Counted from the stretch's first letter, positions 30,735 through 36,982 are shown. The stretch is 37,224 nt of DNA from a virus (IMGVR_UViG_3300032288_001288:1-37224); one strand, 5' to 3'. A program made the numbers and translations. Notes: generated by a model not told the origin, from the letters alone.

Positions 30735-31070
30735 TCATTGTAGACCATTCTTCTCCTTGAGTTTGGCTTCGATGGCTTTTACAAGATCAGGCATGGTGAC
30801 GTACTTGTAAAACTGATCGCGCTCTCTATCCGTCAGCCCTACCCACTGGCGCTGTGCTGCGGGTGGGGTGGTGTATAGGGCACCATAGCCATCCCATCCT
30901 TTAACTCGGGTGATTATGTTTTCACCGTGATTAACCCACGCGACCGGCTCCTGCTTCTTGGTCGTCTCAATGGCGGTGCGGAGGGCGGTGATGGCCTTGT
31001 CGGACTTGATGCCAATGTCTGCGTGTGCCTCCAGCGCCTCCAGCGCCAGCTTCATGGTTTCAATAGTCAT
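30735..31070 (-). CDS. Conserved phage protein (EPVAWV / LYTTPPAAQRQWVGL)
   Basis: 111 residues. MTIETMKLALEALEAHADIG, ITALRTAIE, EPVAWVNHGEN and GALYTTPPAAQRQWVGLTDR form a recurring phage module whose function is unknown. It looks like an assembly of short reusable blocks: a helical repeat, an EPVAWV strand and a PPAAQRQWVGLTD linker. GGAGGG lies upstream of ATG 31070. It overlaps the 31060-31296 gene by 11 bases. Confidence 0.7.
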   Translation of the reverse strand: MTIETMKLALEALEAHADIGIKSDKAITALRTAIETTKKQEPVAWVNHGENIITRVKGWDGYGALYTTPPAAQRQWVGLTDRERDQFYKYVTMPDLVKAIEAKLKEKNGLQ

Positions 31071-31296
31071 AGCTCACGCCCTCCTTCAGTGACATCGCAT
31101 CGGGGTAGTGGTGCTTGAACTTTGCCCAATGGGCGTCCCGGATGTCCTTGTACCTGCACCATGAAAGCAGGGCATACCAAGCCCACTCGTCATCTTTTTG
31201 GTTGAACTTGCTTATCGCGTACATCATGGCCTGCGCCACGGCGATCTGCGACTGGTACATGTTTATCAGTACAGCCAGCATCTGTTGATCGGTCAT
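31060..31296 (-). CDS. Hypothetical protein, 78 residues
   Basis: MTDQQMLAVLINMYQSQIAV, then AMMYAISKFNQKDDEWAWYA and a basic end. Met/Tyr/Trp-rich helical protein. GGAG precedes ATG 31296, which overlaps the upstream stop. Its last codons carry the Shine-Dalgarno of the next gene. Unknown function. Confidence 0.6.
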   Translation of the reverse strand: MTDQQMLAVLINMYQSQIAVAQAMMYAISKFNQKDDEWAWYALLSWCRYKDIRDAHWAKFKHHYPDAMSLKEGVSYDY

Positions 31297-31481
31297 TGCT
31301 TAACTCCAAAATGTTTTTTCAGGGCCCGTACGTATTCTTCGTGCAGTTCACCGTCATCAATTGCCCAGAGCACCTCGGCGCACCTGCGAACAATCGACTC
31401 GGCAAACTTTATTGTGTCGAGGCCCTTTTCTGTCTGGGCCCTCTTCATCAGTTCGTTGAACACCTTGTGTTGATCAGTCAT
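31293..31481 (-). CDS. Hypothetical protein, 62 residues
   Basis: MTDQHKVFNELMKRAQTEKG, then ESIVRRCAEVLWAIDDGELH and ALKKHFGVKQ: a compact helical protein. GAGG and ATGA overlaps on both sides. Shares the MTDQ start with the 31060-31296 gene but little else. Unknown function. Confidence 0.6.
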   Translation of the reverse strand: MTDQHKVFNELMKRAQTEKGLDTIKFAESIVRRCAEVLWAIDDGELHEEYVRALKKHFGVKQ

Positions 31482-31735
31482 TGCTTCCTCGCTTTCTTCT
31501 TCAGTGTCTTCTTGTGCATCGGCATGACGGGCATGTCAATAACCATCTCCTTGGGCTTGTCACCGAACGATATGTCTGTGCGCTCGGTGTAGGGTGCGCT
31601 TGGCTCTATGCCTTGCTTCCTCTGCTCGTTGATGTACCGCGCTGCTTGGTATGCATTCTTGCGGGCCTTCTCCAGATCAGCGAAGCTGATGGTGGGCGTG
31701 TAGTTCTTCCAGTCAAACGGGTTGTTGGCAGTCAT
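31478..31735 (-). CDS. Hypothetical protein, 85 residues
   Basis: MTANNPFDWKNYTPTISFAD, a helix (LEKARKNAYQAARYINEQRK), then DMPVMPMHKKTLKKKARKQ. Basic, Lys-rich end that may contact nucleic acid. GGAGG lies 5 bases before the ATG; ATGA overlaps on both sides. Unknown function. Confidence 0.6.
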   Translation of the reverse strand: MTANNPFDWKNYTPTISFADLEKARKNAYQAARYINEQRKQGIEPSAPYTERTDISFGDKPKEMVIDMPVMPMHKKTLKKKARKQ

Positions 31736-31938
31736 TCAATCCTCCAGCATCGGTATGTTTTATCAGCCACTTGCCGCACGGTAAAGCGCATACCATGCCG
31801 ACGCCCGAAGCGCATTGCAGCCACAGTGACGGCAGGTCGCTTGACATCGGGCGGCACAGCGAAGCTGTCGCCCACCTGCATCCCCGCAAAGGGAAACTTG
31901 ACGGGTATGGGGATGTTCTTGTCAACTTTCACTGCCAT
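31732..31938 (-). CDS. Conserved small phage protein, DUF7303-like
   Basis: 68 residues: KNIPIPVKFPFAGMQVGDSF, AVPPDV, RFGRRHGMRFTVRQV and CWRIE at the end. I recognise the 'YPF..M..GDSF.V......R.G..F..R.......RVWR' pattern of phage proteins grouped as DUF7303. Probably a single small domain. GGAAAGG lies just before the ATG. Function unknown. Confidence 0.65.
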   Translation of the reverse strand: MAVKVDKNIPIPVKFPFAGMQVGDSFAVPPDVKRPAVTVAAMRFGRRHGMRFTVRQVADKTYRCWRIE

Positions 31939-32105
31939 TTCCTTTCCTTCACCTCAGTGTCGTCAGGCAGCGCGGGGCGCTGTTCACTCGGAGGAGTCCA
32001 GCCATACCTGCGCCACAGTGCCTGCACATCCGCACCACTTGACCATTTGAAATCAGGATGCCCGACGGGTACCCACGGTTCTGTACGCTTGGCGTTCTCG
32101 ATCAT
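31929..32105 (-). CDS. Small protein (DVQALWRRYGWTPPSE), 58 residues
   Basis: MIENAKRTEPWVPVGHPDFK, then SGADVQALWRRYGWTPPSEQ, an ALW-xx-GWxPPS motif common to phage accessory proteins. GGAGAAG precedes ATG 32105; the start overlaps the upstream stop and the end overlaps the next gene by 10 bases in a different frame. Unknown function. Confidence 0.65.
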   Translation of the reverse strand: MIENAKRTEPWVPVGHPDFKWSSGADVQALWRRYGWTPPSEQRPALPDDTEVKERKWQ

Positions 32106-32683
32106 TTCACTTCTCCAAAAAGTTTCTTCAGCTCCTTGTACACAGCAACGGCCTGCTTCACATCAAGGTTCTCCAGAATCTCATCCGTTGACCAGCCAAG
32201 CACAGGCACAAGCGGACGGGCAGGCGTAGGTTCAGGCACGGGCACGAGGGCAGGCACGATAGCCGCCAGCCCCGCAGGAGAAGAAGACACTGGTCGTTTG
32301 GGTTGCTTTGCTTTCACAGGCTTGGCTTTCTTAAAAACATTGGATGATTTAAGTGGCATGTACTCAGGCACGATGGCGTGCAGCACGCCTGCACTGTCGA
32401 TGGTCACCAACTTCTGCTTGACCATCTGCGATATGACAGAGGCAATAGAGCTGTACTTATAGCCCATGCTCTTGAGTTCGTCGGTGATCACAGCACGCGT
32501 CGCAGGGTTGTACTTGATGTGATTGAACGTAGCGCGGCTCAGGTTGTTGGTGACAGGAAAGAGTTTCTTGCCCGTAGGTGCGGGCGCGGGTTTGGCCTCC
32601 TCCATCTGTTTGTGCGCTGCGTCATCCTCCGCCCACTTACGGGCCAGAGCTTCTTTTAATACTTCTCCAAGACTTCCAGTCAT
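32102..32683 (-). CDS. Putative winged-helix protein with Pro/Lys-rich linker
   Basis: 193 residues from ATG 32683 with AGGAGAAGCAA. Residues ~52-108 (FNHIKYNPATRAVITDELKS, ASVISQMVKQKLVTIDSAG, LHAIVPEYMPL) fit a winged helix-turn-helix. A Lys/Pro/Ala linker (KKAKPVKAKQPKRPVSSSPA) joins it to a C-terminal helix LDVKQAVAVYKELKKLFG. Probably DNA-binding; it could be a phage regulator. It is the first gene after a large palindrome at 32722-32743, which might be its operator. Confidence 0.65.
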   Translation of the reverse strand: MTGSLGEVLKEALARKWAEDDAAHKQMEEAKPAPAPTGKKLFPVTNNLSRATFNHIKYNPATRAVITDELKSMGYKYSSIASVISQMVKQKLVTIDSAGVLHAIVPEYMPLKSSNVFKKAKPVKAKQPKRPVSSSPAGLAAIVPALVPVPEPTPARPLVPVLGWSTDEILENLDVKQAVAVYKELKKLFGEVK

Positions 32684-32721
32684 TTGCTTCTCCTAAAAAC
32701 TAAACGAGAACACGAAGGGTA

Positions 32722-32743
32722 GCATAAGCCCTAGGGCTTATGC
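32722..32743. promoter_or_regulatory. Perfect 22-bp palindrome in the intergenic gap
   Basis: An uninterrupted inverted repeat with half-site GCATAAGCCCT reading the same on both strands, centred on CTAG. It lies between the stop at 32751 and the next start at 32683, 39 bases upstream of that start. TATGCT on the - strand is a fair -10 match but no -35 at 16-18 bases. It has no T tract and no loop, so operator or protein-binding site is more likely than terminator. I saw no second copy. Confidence 0.55.
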
Positions 32744-32750
32744 AAGGGGG

Positions 32751-33458
32751 TCAAACATCCACAACGAAGCCAGAGGTATCGCGCTTGGCTTTGCCCTTGG
32801 CATACAGCGCAACGACCACACCGGGCGGGTCTTCATGGCGCAGGTCAGAGTCATCGCCATCGACACAGGTCGTGCCGAGGAATGTGGGAGGGATAGCGGC
32901 ACGATCACGAAAGACCACAGCTATGCGGTACCCTTTGTCGATAGCTTTTTGTGTATGCCGTTGGAACGCAGGCACACCGGAGTAGCTGAACGTCAGGTCA
33001 TAGTTGGGTATGTGCTCGACGTTGCGGTTGGTTAGCTTGGTGTAGTCGTAGAACTGCAAGTCGGGGAACATCGCAAAGATGTTGTTGTAGTAGATGCCCT
33101 CGTAAGTGAATGCGATAAGCTCCCAGCGTAGGTCCGATGTACCGTTGAGGCGGCACACAGGGATAAGACCAAGCTTGCGTGCTTTGCGGATGAGCAGGGT
33201 AATGTCGGGAATGAGCGCGGCAAAGAAGGCGTCCCGGTCCTCGTAGAACAGCTTGGTCTTGCGTATGCGTGCTTGCTGCACGCTGTTGAATGCGCCCCTG
33301 CCTGCACTGTTGAGACAGCCCTCGTGGCACTGAGCGATGTGCGCCATAGCGCAGGTGTTGTACCCTGACAGTGTGTAGGGCGCGAGATACAGGACACCCG
33401 TGAGGTATCCGTATTGCTGACCCTTGATGGTCTTGGCGTTGGTGTCGATACTTAGCAT
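32751..33458 (-). CDS. GP88-like phage protein with Cys cluster
   Basis: 235 residues, AAGGAGAAGC upstream of ATG 33458. The N-terminal third has C36, C44 and C48 (TCAMAHIAQCHEGCLNSAGR), then QARIRKTKLFYEDRDAFFAA and a repeated strand-helix pattern (LIPVCRLNGTSDLRWEL, YEGIYYNNIFAMFPDLQFYD, NYDLTFSYSGVPAF). I recall this as a phage family of the GP88/DUF7227 type, without known biochemistry; the cysteine cluster followed by an alpha/beta barrel-like repeat would fit a metal or Fe-S enzyme. No signal peptide. Its stop is 8 bases before the 22-bp palindrome. Confidence 0.6.
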   Translation of the reverse strand: MLSIDTNAKTIKGQQYGYLTGVLYLAPYTLSGYNTCAMAHIAQCHEGCLNSAGRGAFNSVQQARIRKTKLFYEDRDAFFAALIPDITLLIRKARKLGLIPVCRLNGTSDLRWELIAFTYEGIYYNNIFAMFPDLQFYDYTKLTNRNVEHIPNYDLTFSYSGVPAFQRHTQKAIDKGYRIAVVFRDRAAIPPTFLGTTCVDGDDSDLRHEDPPGVVVALYAKGKAKRDTSGFVVDV

Positions 33459-33473
33459 GATGCTTCTCCTTGG

Positions 33474-33653
33474 TTAATATTCTCCGAACACTTCCTTGAT
33501 GCCGATCTCGCTGTTGGCGGCGGCTTCGTCTTGTAATGCGTCGAGTATGTGCAAGATACCCGTCAAGTCCTCCGCCACTTTGGGCGGGCTGAGATCGATA
33601 ACGTGCAAGAGGGTAAGTTTCTGGCTGCGTAGCAGCGCCCAGTCAATCTTCAT
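33474..33653 (-). CDS. Hypothetical protein, 59 residues
   Basis: MKIDWALLRSQKLTLLHVID, then KVAEDLTGILHILDALQDEA and a C-terminus IKEVFGEY: a helical small protein. GGAGG lies 5 bases before ATG 33653; another ATG directly upstream (33656) is possible. It overlaps the stop of the membrane microprotein. Unknown function. Confidence 0.65.
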   Translation of the reverse strand: MKIDWALLRSQKLTLLHVIDLSPPKVAEDLTGILHILDALQDEAAANSEIGIKEVFGEY

Positions 33654-33742
33654 CATGGCCTCCAAAATAAAACGTCCAACATCAGCACGATGACTGCGAT
33701 CAGCAGCACCACGCGCTCCACTACTTCAGCTCTGCTTAGCAT
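33653..33742 (-). CDS. 29-residue single-helix membrane microprotein
   Basis: MLSRAEVVERVVLLIAVIVL MLDVLFWRP: charged start, then ~18 hydrophobic residues, then aromatic and basic end. This is the build of a single-pass membrane peptide. GGAGAGAGCAA lies directly before the ATG and both ends overlap neighbours, which argues for a real gene. Membrane lysis regulator, host-membrane modulator or superinfection factor are possibilities; position among accessory genes does not decide. Confidence 0.6.
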   Translation of the reverse strand: MLSRAEVVERVVLLIAVIVLMLDVLFWRP

Positions 33743-33875
33743 TTGCTCTCTCCTCTACTTGATAGTCTTTCTCTCGGTCGTACGCATCCGATGCTCTGTC
33801 GGCCAGCTCATCCTCTGCCTCGTCCCATGTGTAGCCTGCATCGAGCAGGCGTTGGCGTTGTAGGTATTCACTCAT
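33726..33875 (-). CDS. Small helical protein (SEYLQRQRLLDAGYTWDEAED)
   Basis: 49 residues from ATG 33875: MSEYLQRQRLLDAGYTWDEA, a charged helical stretch, then REKDYQVEERANAKQS. The ATG-ATG pair at 33878/33875 lies within the overlap with the zinc-binding gene; longer frames run antisense to nothing known and look like shadow. Unknown function. Confidence 0.6.
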   Translation of the reverse strand: MSEYLQRQRLLDAGYTWDEAEDELADRASDAYDREKDYQVEERANAKQS

Positions 33876-34101
33876 CATGGCGTGGGCAGTCGTCGCTAGT
33901 ACACAACCCAGTGACAAGCTCCTGCTTATCCTCCAAGTCCCGGCCACAGTATGTGCATACCACCCCATCCTTAGCTTGCAACACTGCTTCGATTGCTTGG
34001 GTGTATGCCATCGGGTCGTTGAAGCGCAGATGTTGTGACAGCATGGGCGTGCCCAAGATCACCATCAGTGCGTCGTACAGTTTCTTCTCGTTGTCAGTCA
34101 T
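33868..34101 (-). CDS. Small protein with C-terminal zinc finger
   Basis: 77 residues. N-terminal helix (NEKKLYDALMVILGTPM), middle MAYTQAIEAVLQAK, then VVCTYCGRDLEDKQELVTGL and CTSDDCPRHDE with C49, C52, C67, C72 and H75. GGAGGAG precedes ATG 34101. Probably zinc-stabilised; nucleic acid or protein partner unknown. Confidence 0.65.
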   Translation of the reverse strand: MTDNEKKLYDALMVILGTPMLSQHLRFNDPMAYTQAIEAVLQAKDGVVCTYCGRDLEDKQELVTGLCTSDDCPRHDE

Positions 34102-34265
34102 TGCTCCTCCTTGTGTATTTGGTTGACGTACCAGTCCTTGCCCTCTTGCTCAGGGTCTTTGTCCAGCGCAGCCCACGCTAAGTTCTCGGCCTCGCTGGGG
34201 GTCTCGGCCTCGACCTCGATCTCAAGGTAGGCCACGCGCTTGAATTCAACGTAGTACTTCTTCAT
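34098..34265 (-). CDS. Small beta-alpha protein A (paralogue pair)
   Basis: 55 residues: MKKYYVEFKRVAYLEIEVEA, then SEAENLAWAALDKDPEQEGK and WYVNQIHKEEQ. Strand, strand, helix, strand order with a Glu-rich edge. GGAGAAAGCAA precedes the ATG. It resembles its upstream neighbour (34262-34426): both start Y-V, both have EI(E/D)..AE and end with a D..WY block. Resembles DpnD/PcfM-like phage proteins in layout; function unknown. Confidence 0.65.
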   Translation of the reverse strand: MKKYYVEFKRVAYLEIEVEAETPSEAENLAWAALDKDPEQEGKDWYVNQIHKEEQ

Positions 34266-34426
34266 TTGCTTTCTCCTTCTTCGATCACTTCACATTGAGG
34301 CTCAGCGTAGTACCAGCTATCGTTGAACCCATCCTTGTCCATGCAGTACTGAAGCGCCTCGTCTGCTGACTCGGCATCGATCTCTACCACAATGACCTTC
34401 TTCATTTGAATGACATACCTGTTCAC
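34262..34426 (-). CDS. Small beta-alpha protein B, GTG start
   Basis: The canonical AGGAGAAGCAA leader sits directly before GTG 34426 rather than an ATG, so GTG is the start. 54 residues: (M)NRYVIQMKKVIVVEIDAES, ADEALQYCMDKDGFND, WYYAEPQCEVIEEGESK. The last residues GESK are encoded by the ribosome-binding segment of the next gene. Paralogous with the downstream gene. Unknown function. Confidence 0.6.
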   Translation of the reverse strand: MNRYVIQMKKVIVVEIDAESADEALQYCMDKDGFNDSWYYAEPQCEVIEEGESK

Positions 34427-34443
34427 TTGCTTCTCCTAAAGGT

Positions 34444-34460
34444 GGGGGCACAAGGCCCCC
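34444..34460 (-). terminator. GC hairpin after the 34474 stop
   Basis: GGGGGC (34444-34449), loop ACAAG, GCCCCC (34455-34460), 14 bases after the stop codon on the - strand. The stem is strong but no T tract follows; it may pause polymerase or protect the 3' end. Same style as the hairpins at 35001, 36057 and 36957. Confidence 0.5.
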
Positions 34461-34473
34461 GGTTACACAACTA

Positions 34474-34947
34474 TCAGTCCACGCTGACGTTGAACGTCAT
34501 GTCGCGGAGGGCATCCTTGATCTTGTCTTCCAGATCAACGTCCTCAAGCGCAGCGCTGAGCGAGTCCCTGATCTTGTCGTCCATGTTGTAGTCATAGATG
34601 GCGTCGCCGATCTTCTCGTCCAACCCGTTGGATATATCGTCGTAGTCGTCGTGGTCGTACTCGTTCGTGTGATCCCCCATCGTCTGCGTCGCCACCTCCT
34701 CGGCAATCTCACGGATGCGCTCGTCGGTCACTGTCGTGATGTTGTTCATCCGTTCTTCCAACGCAGCGATGCGTGCCTGCACTGCATCAGCGATCTTCTT
34801 CTCAATGTGCTCGTCGATCAGCTTCATCAGGCTTTGCAGCAGGTCAACGGGTTGGGGTGTGGTGAGGGTCATGGTGTTGGTGGTTGCTTCAGTCACTTGG
34901 TTCTCCTGGGTGGTTGCTTCGATGGTGGTGTTAACTACTTCGATCAT
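34474..34947 (-). CDS. Acidic protein with coiled coil and Asp/Tyr-rich region
   Basis: 157 residues. Residues ~35-85 form a charged coiled coil (LLQSLMKLIDEHIEKKIADA, RIAALEERMNNITTVTDERI). After that an acidic stretch EYDHDDYDDISNG and repeated (D)DKI(R/K)D units (EKIGDAIYDYNMDDKIRD, LEDKIKDALRDM). Very low basic content after the coil suggests a DNA-mimic-like or Ca-binding surface, but no established motif is present. CAAGGAAGTAAATC precedes the ATG, identical to the DUF932 gene leader. Function unknown. Confidence 0.65.
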   Translation of the reverse strand: MIEVVNTTIEATTQENQVTEATTNTMTLTTPQPVDLLQSLMKLIDEHIEKKIADAVQARIAALEERMNNITTVTDERIREIAEEVATQTMGDHTNEYDHDDYDDISNGLDEKIGDAIYDYNMDDKIRDSLSAALEDVDLEDKIKDALRDMTFNVSVD

Positions 34948-34974
34948 GATTTACTTCCTTGAGTTACTTAAATA

Positions 34975-35015
34975 GCCGGTGAACCGCACCGGCAACGGTT
35001 GGGGACAATGTCCCC
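34975..35015 (-). promoter_or_regulatory. Intercistronic element copy A: two hairpins
   Basis: Contains GCCGGT-gaaccgc-ACCGGC (34975-34993) and GGGGACA-a-TGTCCCC (35001-35015). Bases 34975-35003 are identical to 36921-36949. It lies between the DUF932 stop and the next gene's start. Two tandem stems without U tract suggest a leader or mRNA-processing structure. Confidence 0.55.
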
Positions 35016-35021
35016 GATCTA

Positions 35022-35993
35022 TCACGCAGTCAGCAATGCCACTGCCTTCTGCTTGAGCGCATCGCCTGGGCCCCACAGCGCGGATGCCTTGCGGTTCTCA
35101 TCAGTGCGAGCACGGATGTGGTGGTCAGCGTACTCAGTCACAGCGTTGAGCCAGCCCCATGCAGTGTCGTGCGCTGTCACGATGTCGCTGCCCTTGGCCT
35201 CGCCATTGAACAGTGCCATGATGCGGTCGAAGGCAGCAGACTCACGGGCAACAGCTTCGCTCGACTTGGTCAGCAGCTTGACTGTCATGTCCTCGGCCTC
35301 GTCTGCTTTCACACGCACAGTGGCTAGGTAACGCGCCATCGTCATGAACGAACCGAACTCCTCATTAGCAGCCTCGATTGCGTCGCGTGCATCGTCGGCC
35401 ACAAACACTGAGCGATGCGATACCTTGAAGGCAGACTTACCCTTGAGCGCCATGCTAAGCGTGTTGTTGCACACCGTGCGCACCGTAGTCCACCTGCACT
35501 CAGTAGCGAGCGAGCCATCAGCGGATGTGGACAGCAGTGCATAGGGCACAACCTTGTCACGCCCACCATCGACGGAGACAGCATCGGCAAGCTTCGCGGT
35601 TGCGAAGTAGCGACGGCCACCGAAGAGCACACCGGCAGACTCGATGGTCACGCCGCCCTTGTCTGCCCACTCACGGAAGAACTCAAGCACCTCGGCGGGC
35701 TGCACGACCTTGTAAGAGTCAGAGACCACACCGAGCGCAGCGCCTGTGTCATTGCGGAACAGCACGACCTTGTCGTCCACTGCGTGGAGATCAGAGGCCA
35801 GCGTGTCAGCCTGAAGGTGGGATGTGGAGTAACGCACACGACCACGCTTGATGGCGTAGTCCATGTTGGCAGCTTTCTGCCACTGCTCAACGGTCTGGCC
35901 AACAGGCATGAGCTGCCCAAGGCCATGCCACTCACGCTGAGTGGATGCATAGGAGACGGTTGCACGAGAGATGGTGTCGAGTTGATGAGCCAT
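35022..35993 (-). CDS. DUF932 family protein (TIGR03299-like)
   Basis: 323 residues. SYASTQREWHGLGQLMPVGQ at the start, then DYKVV-type VSDSYKVVQPAEVLEFF, ECRWTTVRTVCNNTLSMALK and SHRSVFVADDARDAI match the DUF932/phage-plasmid TIGR03299 family found on phages and plasmids. Biochemical role unproven; links to recombination or DNA-binding have been proposed in general terms. CAAGGAAGTAAATC precedes the ATG. Neighbours are small genes and hairpins, so it appears to be a separate transcription or translation unit. No domain truncation seen. Confidence 0.85.
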   Translation of the reverse strand: MAHQLDTISRATVSYASTQREWHGLGQLMPVGQTVEQWQKAANMDYAIKRGRVRYSTSHLQADTLASDLHAVDDKVVLFRNDTGAALGVVSDSYKVVQPAEVLEFFREWADKGGVTIESAGVLFGGRRYFATAKLADAVSVDGGRDKVVPYALLSTSADGSLATECRWTTVRTVCNNTLSMALKGKSAFKVSHRSVFVADDARDAIEAANEEFGSFMTMARYLATVRVKADEAEDMTVKLLTKSSEAVARESAAFDRIMALFNGEAKGSDIVTAHDTAWGWLNAVTEYADHHIRARTDENRKASALWGPGDALKQKAVALLTA

Positions 35994-36056
35994 GATTTAC
36001 TTCCTTGAAGATTAAGAGATGAACTAACACGAGACTGAAGCGCAGTCCCCACGCTT

Positions 36057-36074
36057 GGGGGAGAAACCTCCCCC
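36057..36074 (-). terminator. GC hairpin after the 36079 stop
   Basis: GGGGGAG (36057-36063), loop AAAC, CTCCCCC (36068-36074), 4 bases after the stop codon. A second small stem GACTG-aagcg-CAGTC follows at 36033-36047. No T tract. Confidence 0.5.
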
Positions 36075-36078
36075 GGAT

Positions 36079-36249
36079 TCAGATAGCAGCAGGGTCAACG
36101 GGCACATCGGCCCGCAACACTGTCACCTCGTAGGACTTCTTCGCTTTGAAGAAGGCAGCGGCTTTGAGCTGGGCTTCGTAGCTAGTAGCGGCTTGCACCA
36201 CGGTTTGCTTGCCCCGGTAAAACGCAATGAATTCAAACATCTTCTTCAT
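36079..36249 (-). CDS. Small protein, 56 residues
   Basis: ATG 36249 (MKKMFEFIAFYRGKQTVVQA) has GGAG 6-7 bases upstream; upstream Met codons belong to the overlapping gene's frame. It has strand-helix-strand layout: TSYEAQLKAAAFFKAKKSYE then VTVLRADVPVDPAAI, resembling small phage host-interaction proteins in form only. The ATG overlaps the previous stop as ATGA and a strong hairpin follows the stop. Confidence 0.65.
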   Translation of the reverse strand: MKKMFEFIAFYRGKQTVVQAATSYEAQLKAAAFFKAKKSYEVTVLRADVPVDPAAI

Positions 36250-36362
36250 TTCATTCTCCATGTAATTCTTTTGTTGATTTGTTTGCGCTTTGTCCAATAG
36301 GGCAGCGCCCATGCAATGTTGCTCTCGACGACGATCAGTTTTCCGTTTAGATACACGTTCAT
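36246..36362 (-). CDS. 38-residue microprotein
   Basis: MNVYLNGKLIVVESNIAWAL PYWTKRKQINKRITWRMK: a beta-like start and a very basic end (K/R-rich, Trp). AAAGGAGAAAG lies just before the ATG and the stop overlaps the next ATG. Possibly nucleic-acid-binding. Short, so the call rests mainly on the ribosome-binding site and the gene packing. Confidence 0.5.
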   Translation of the reverse strand: MNVYLNGKLIVVESNIAWALPYWTKRKQINKRITWRMK

Positions 36363-36377
36363 TTACTTTCTCCTTTA

Positions 36378-36902
36378 TCAGTCGCACACGATGAAGCGTT
36401 CTTCCTTGGTCACCACTTCCTCATGTGTCTTGACCACGATGCGGCAGCTTGCGCTGTCCTCCTTCACATACGCATACACACCGATGCAGATACCGAATGT
36501 GCTGGGCGCGTTGTATTGTTCCTTGATCAGCTTCTTGTATGCAATGCTGCGCTTGTCGTGCTCCCATGTGAAGTCACGGGTGAAGATGTAGTCACGGTTG
36601 GGCTGGCTTGACGATGTGTAGTCCACGCTCTGGCTCTTCCAATCAACGAACTTCTCCAGCAAGGTGGTGAGCTTGCGATCCTTGAACGAGTCGAGCTGAT
36701 GCAGGAAGACCGAGATGTACACAACGTCGCTGCCCGAGGACAGAGAGATGCGAGCGTCGGCACGGACAGCCGCAGGTAGAGAGTTAAAGATTCTCGCAAC
36801 GACAGGCTGCTTGATCATCGTTGGGCGGATGAGGGCACGAGCTGCTTCGATGGTAGCGCCACGAGCGGCGGTCTTTGCTTTGATTTTGAATGCGTCTTTC
36901 AT
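36378..36902 (-). CDS. Hypothetical protein, 174 residues
   Basis: Start at ATG 36902 (MKDAFKIKAKTAARGATIEA) with AAGGAG 7 bases upstream; the frame upstream runs through the repeat element. N-terminal basic helices, middle DVVYISVFLHQLDSFKDRKL, C-terminal sheets (FGICIGVYAYVKEDSASCRI, VVKTHEEVVTKEERFIVCD). I do not recognise the family. Soluble, no signal. It sits between hairpin element copy B and the 38-residue gene. Confidence 0.6.
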   Translation of the reverse strand: MKDAFKIKAKTAARGATIEAARALIRPTMIKQPVVARIFNSLPAAVRADARISLSSGSDVVYISVFLHQLDSFKDRKLTTLLEKFVDWKSQSVDYTSSSQPNRDYIFTRDFTWEHDKRSIAYKKLIKEQYNAPSTFGICIGVYAYVKEDSASCRIVVKTHEEVVTKEERFIVCD

Positions 36903-36920
36903 TTGCTTACTCCTTGAAAC

Positions 36921-36971
36921 GCCGGTGAACCGCACCGGCAACGGTTGGGATTGAATGGGGACAGCGTCCCC
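36921..36971 (-). promoter_or_regulatory. Intercistronic element copy B: two hairpins
   Basis: Contains GCCGGT-gaaccgc-ACCGGC (36921-36939) followed by AACGGTTGGG and GGGGAC-agc-GTCCCC (36957-36971). Shares 29 identical bases with copy A (34975-35003). Lies between the stop at 36983 and the start at 36902. Confidence 0.55.
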
Positions 36972-36982
36972 GATGTATGTTC

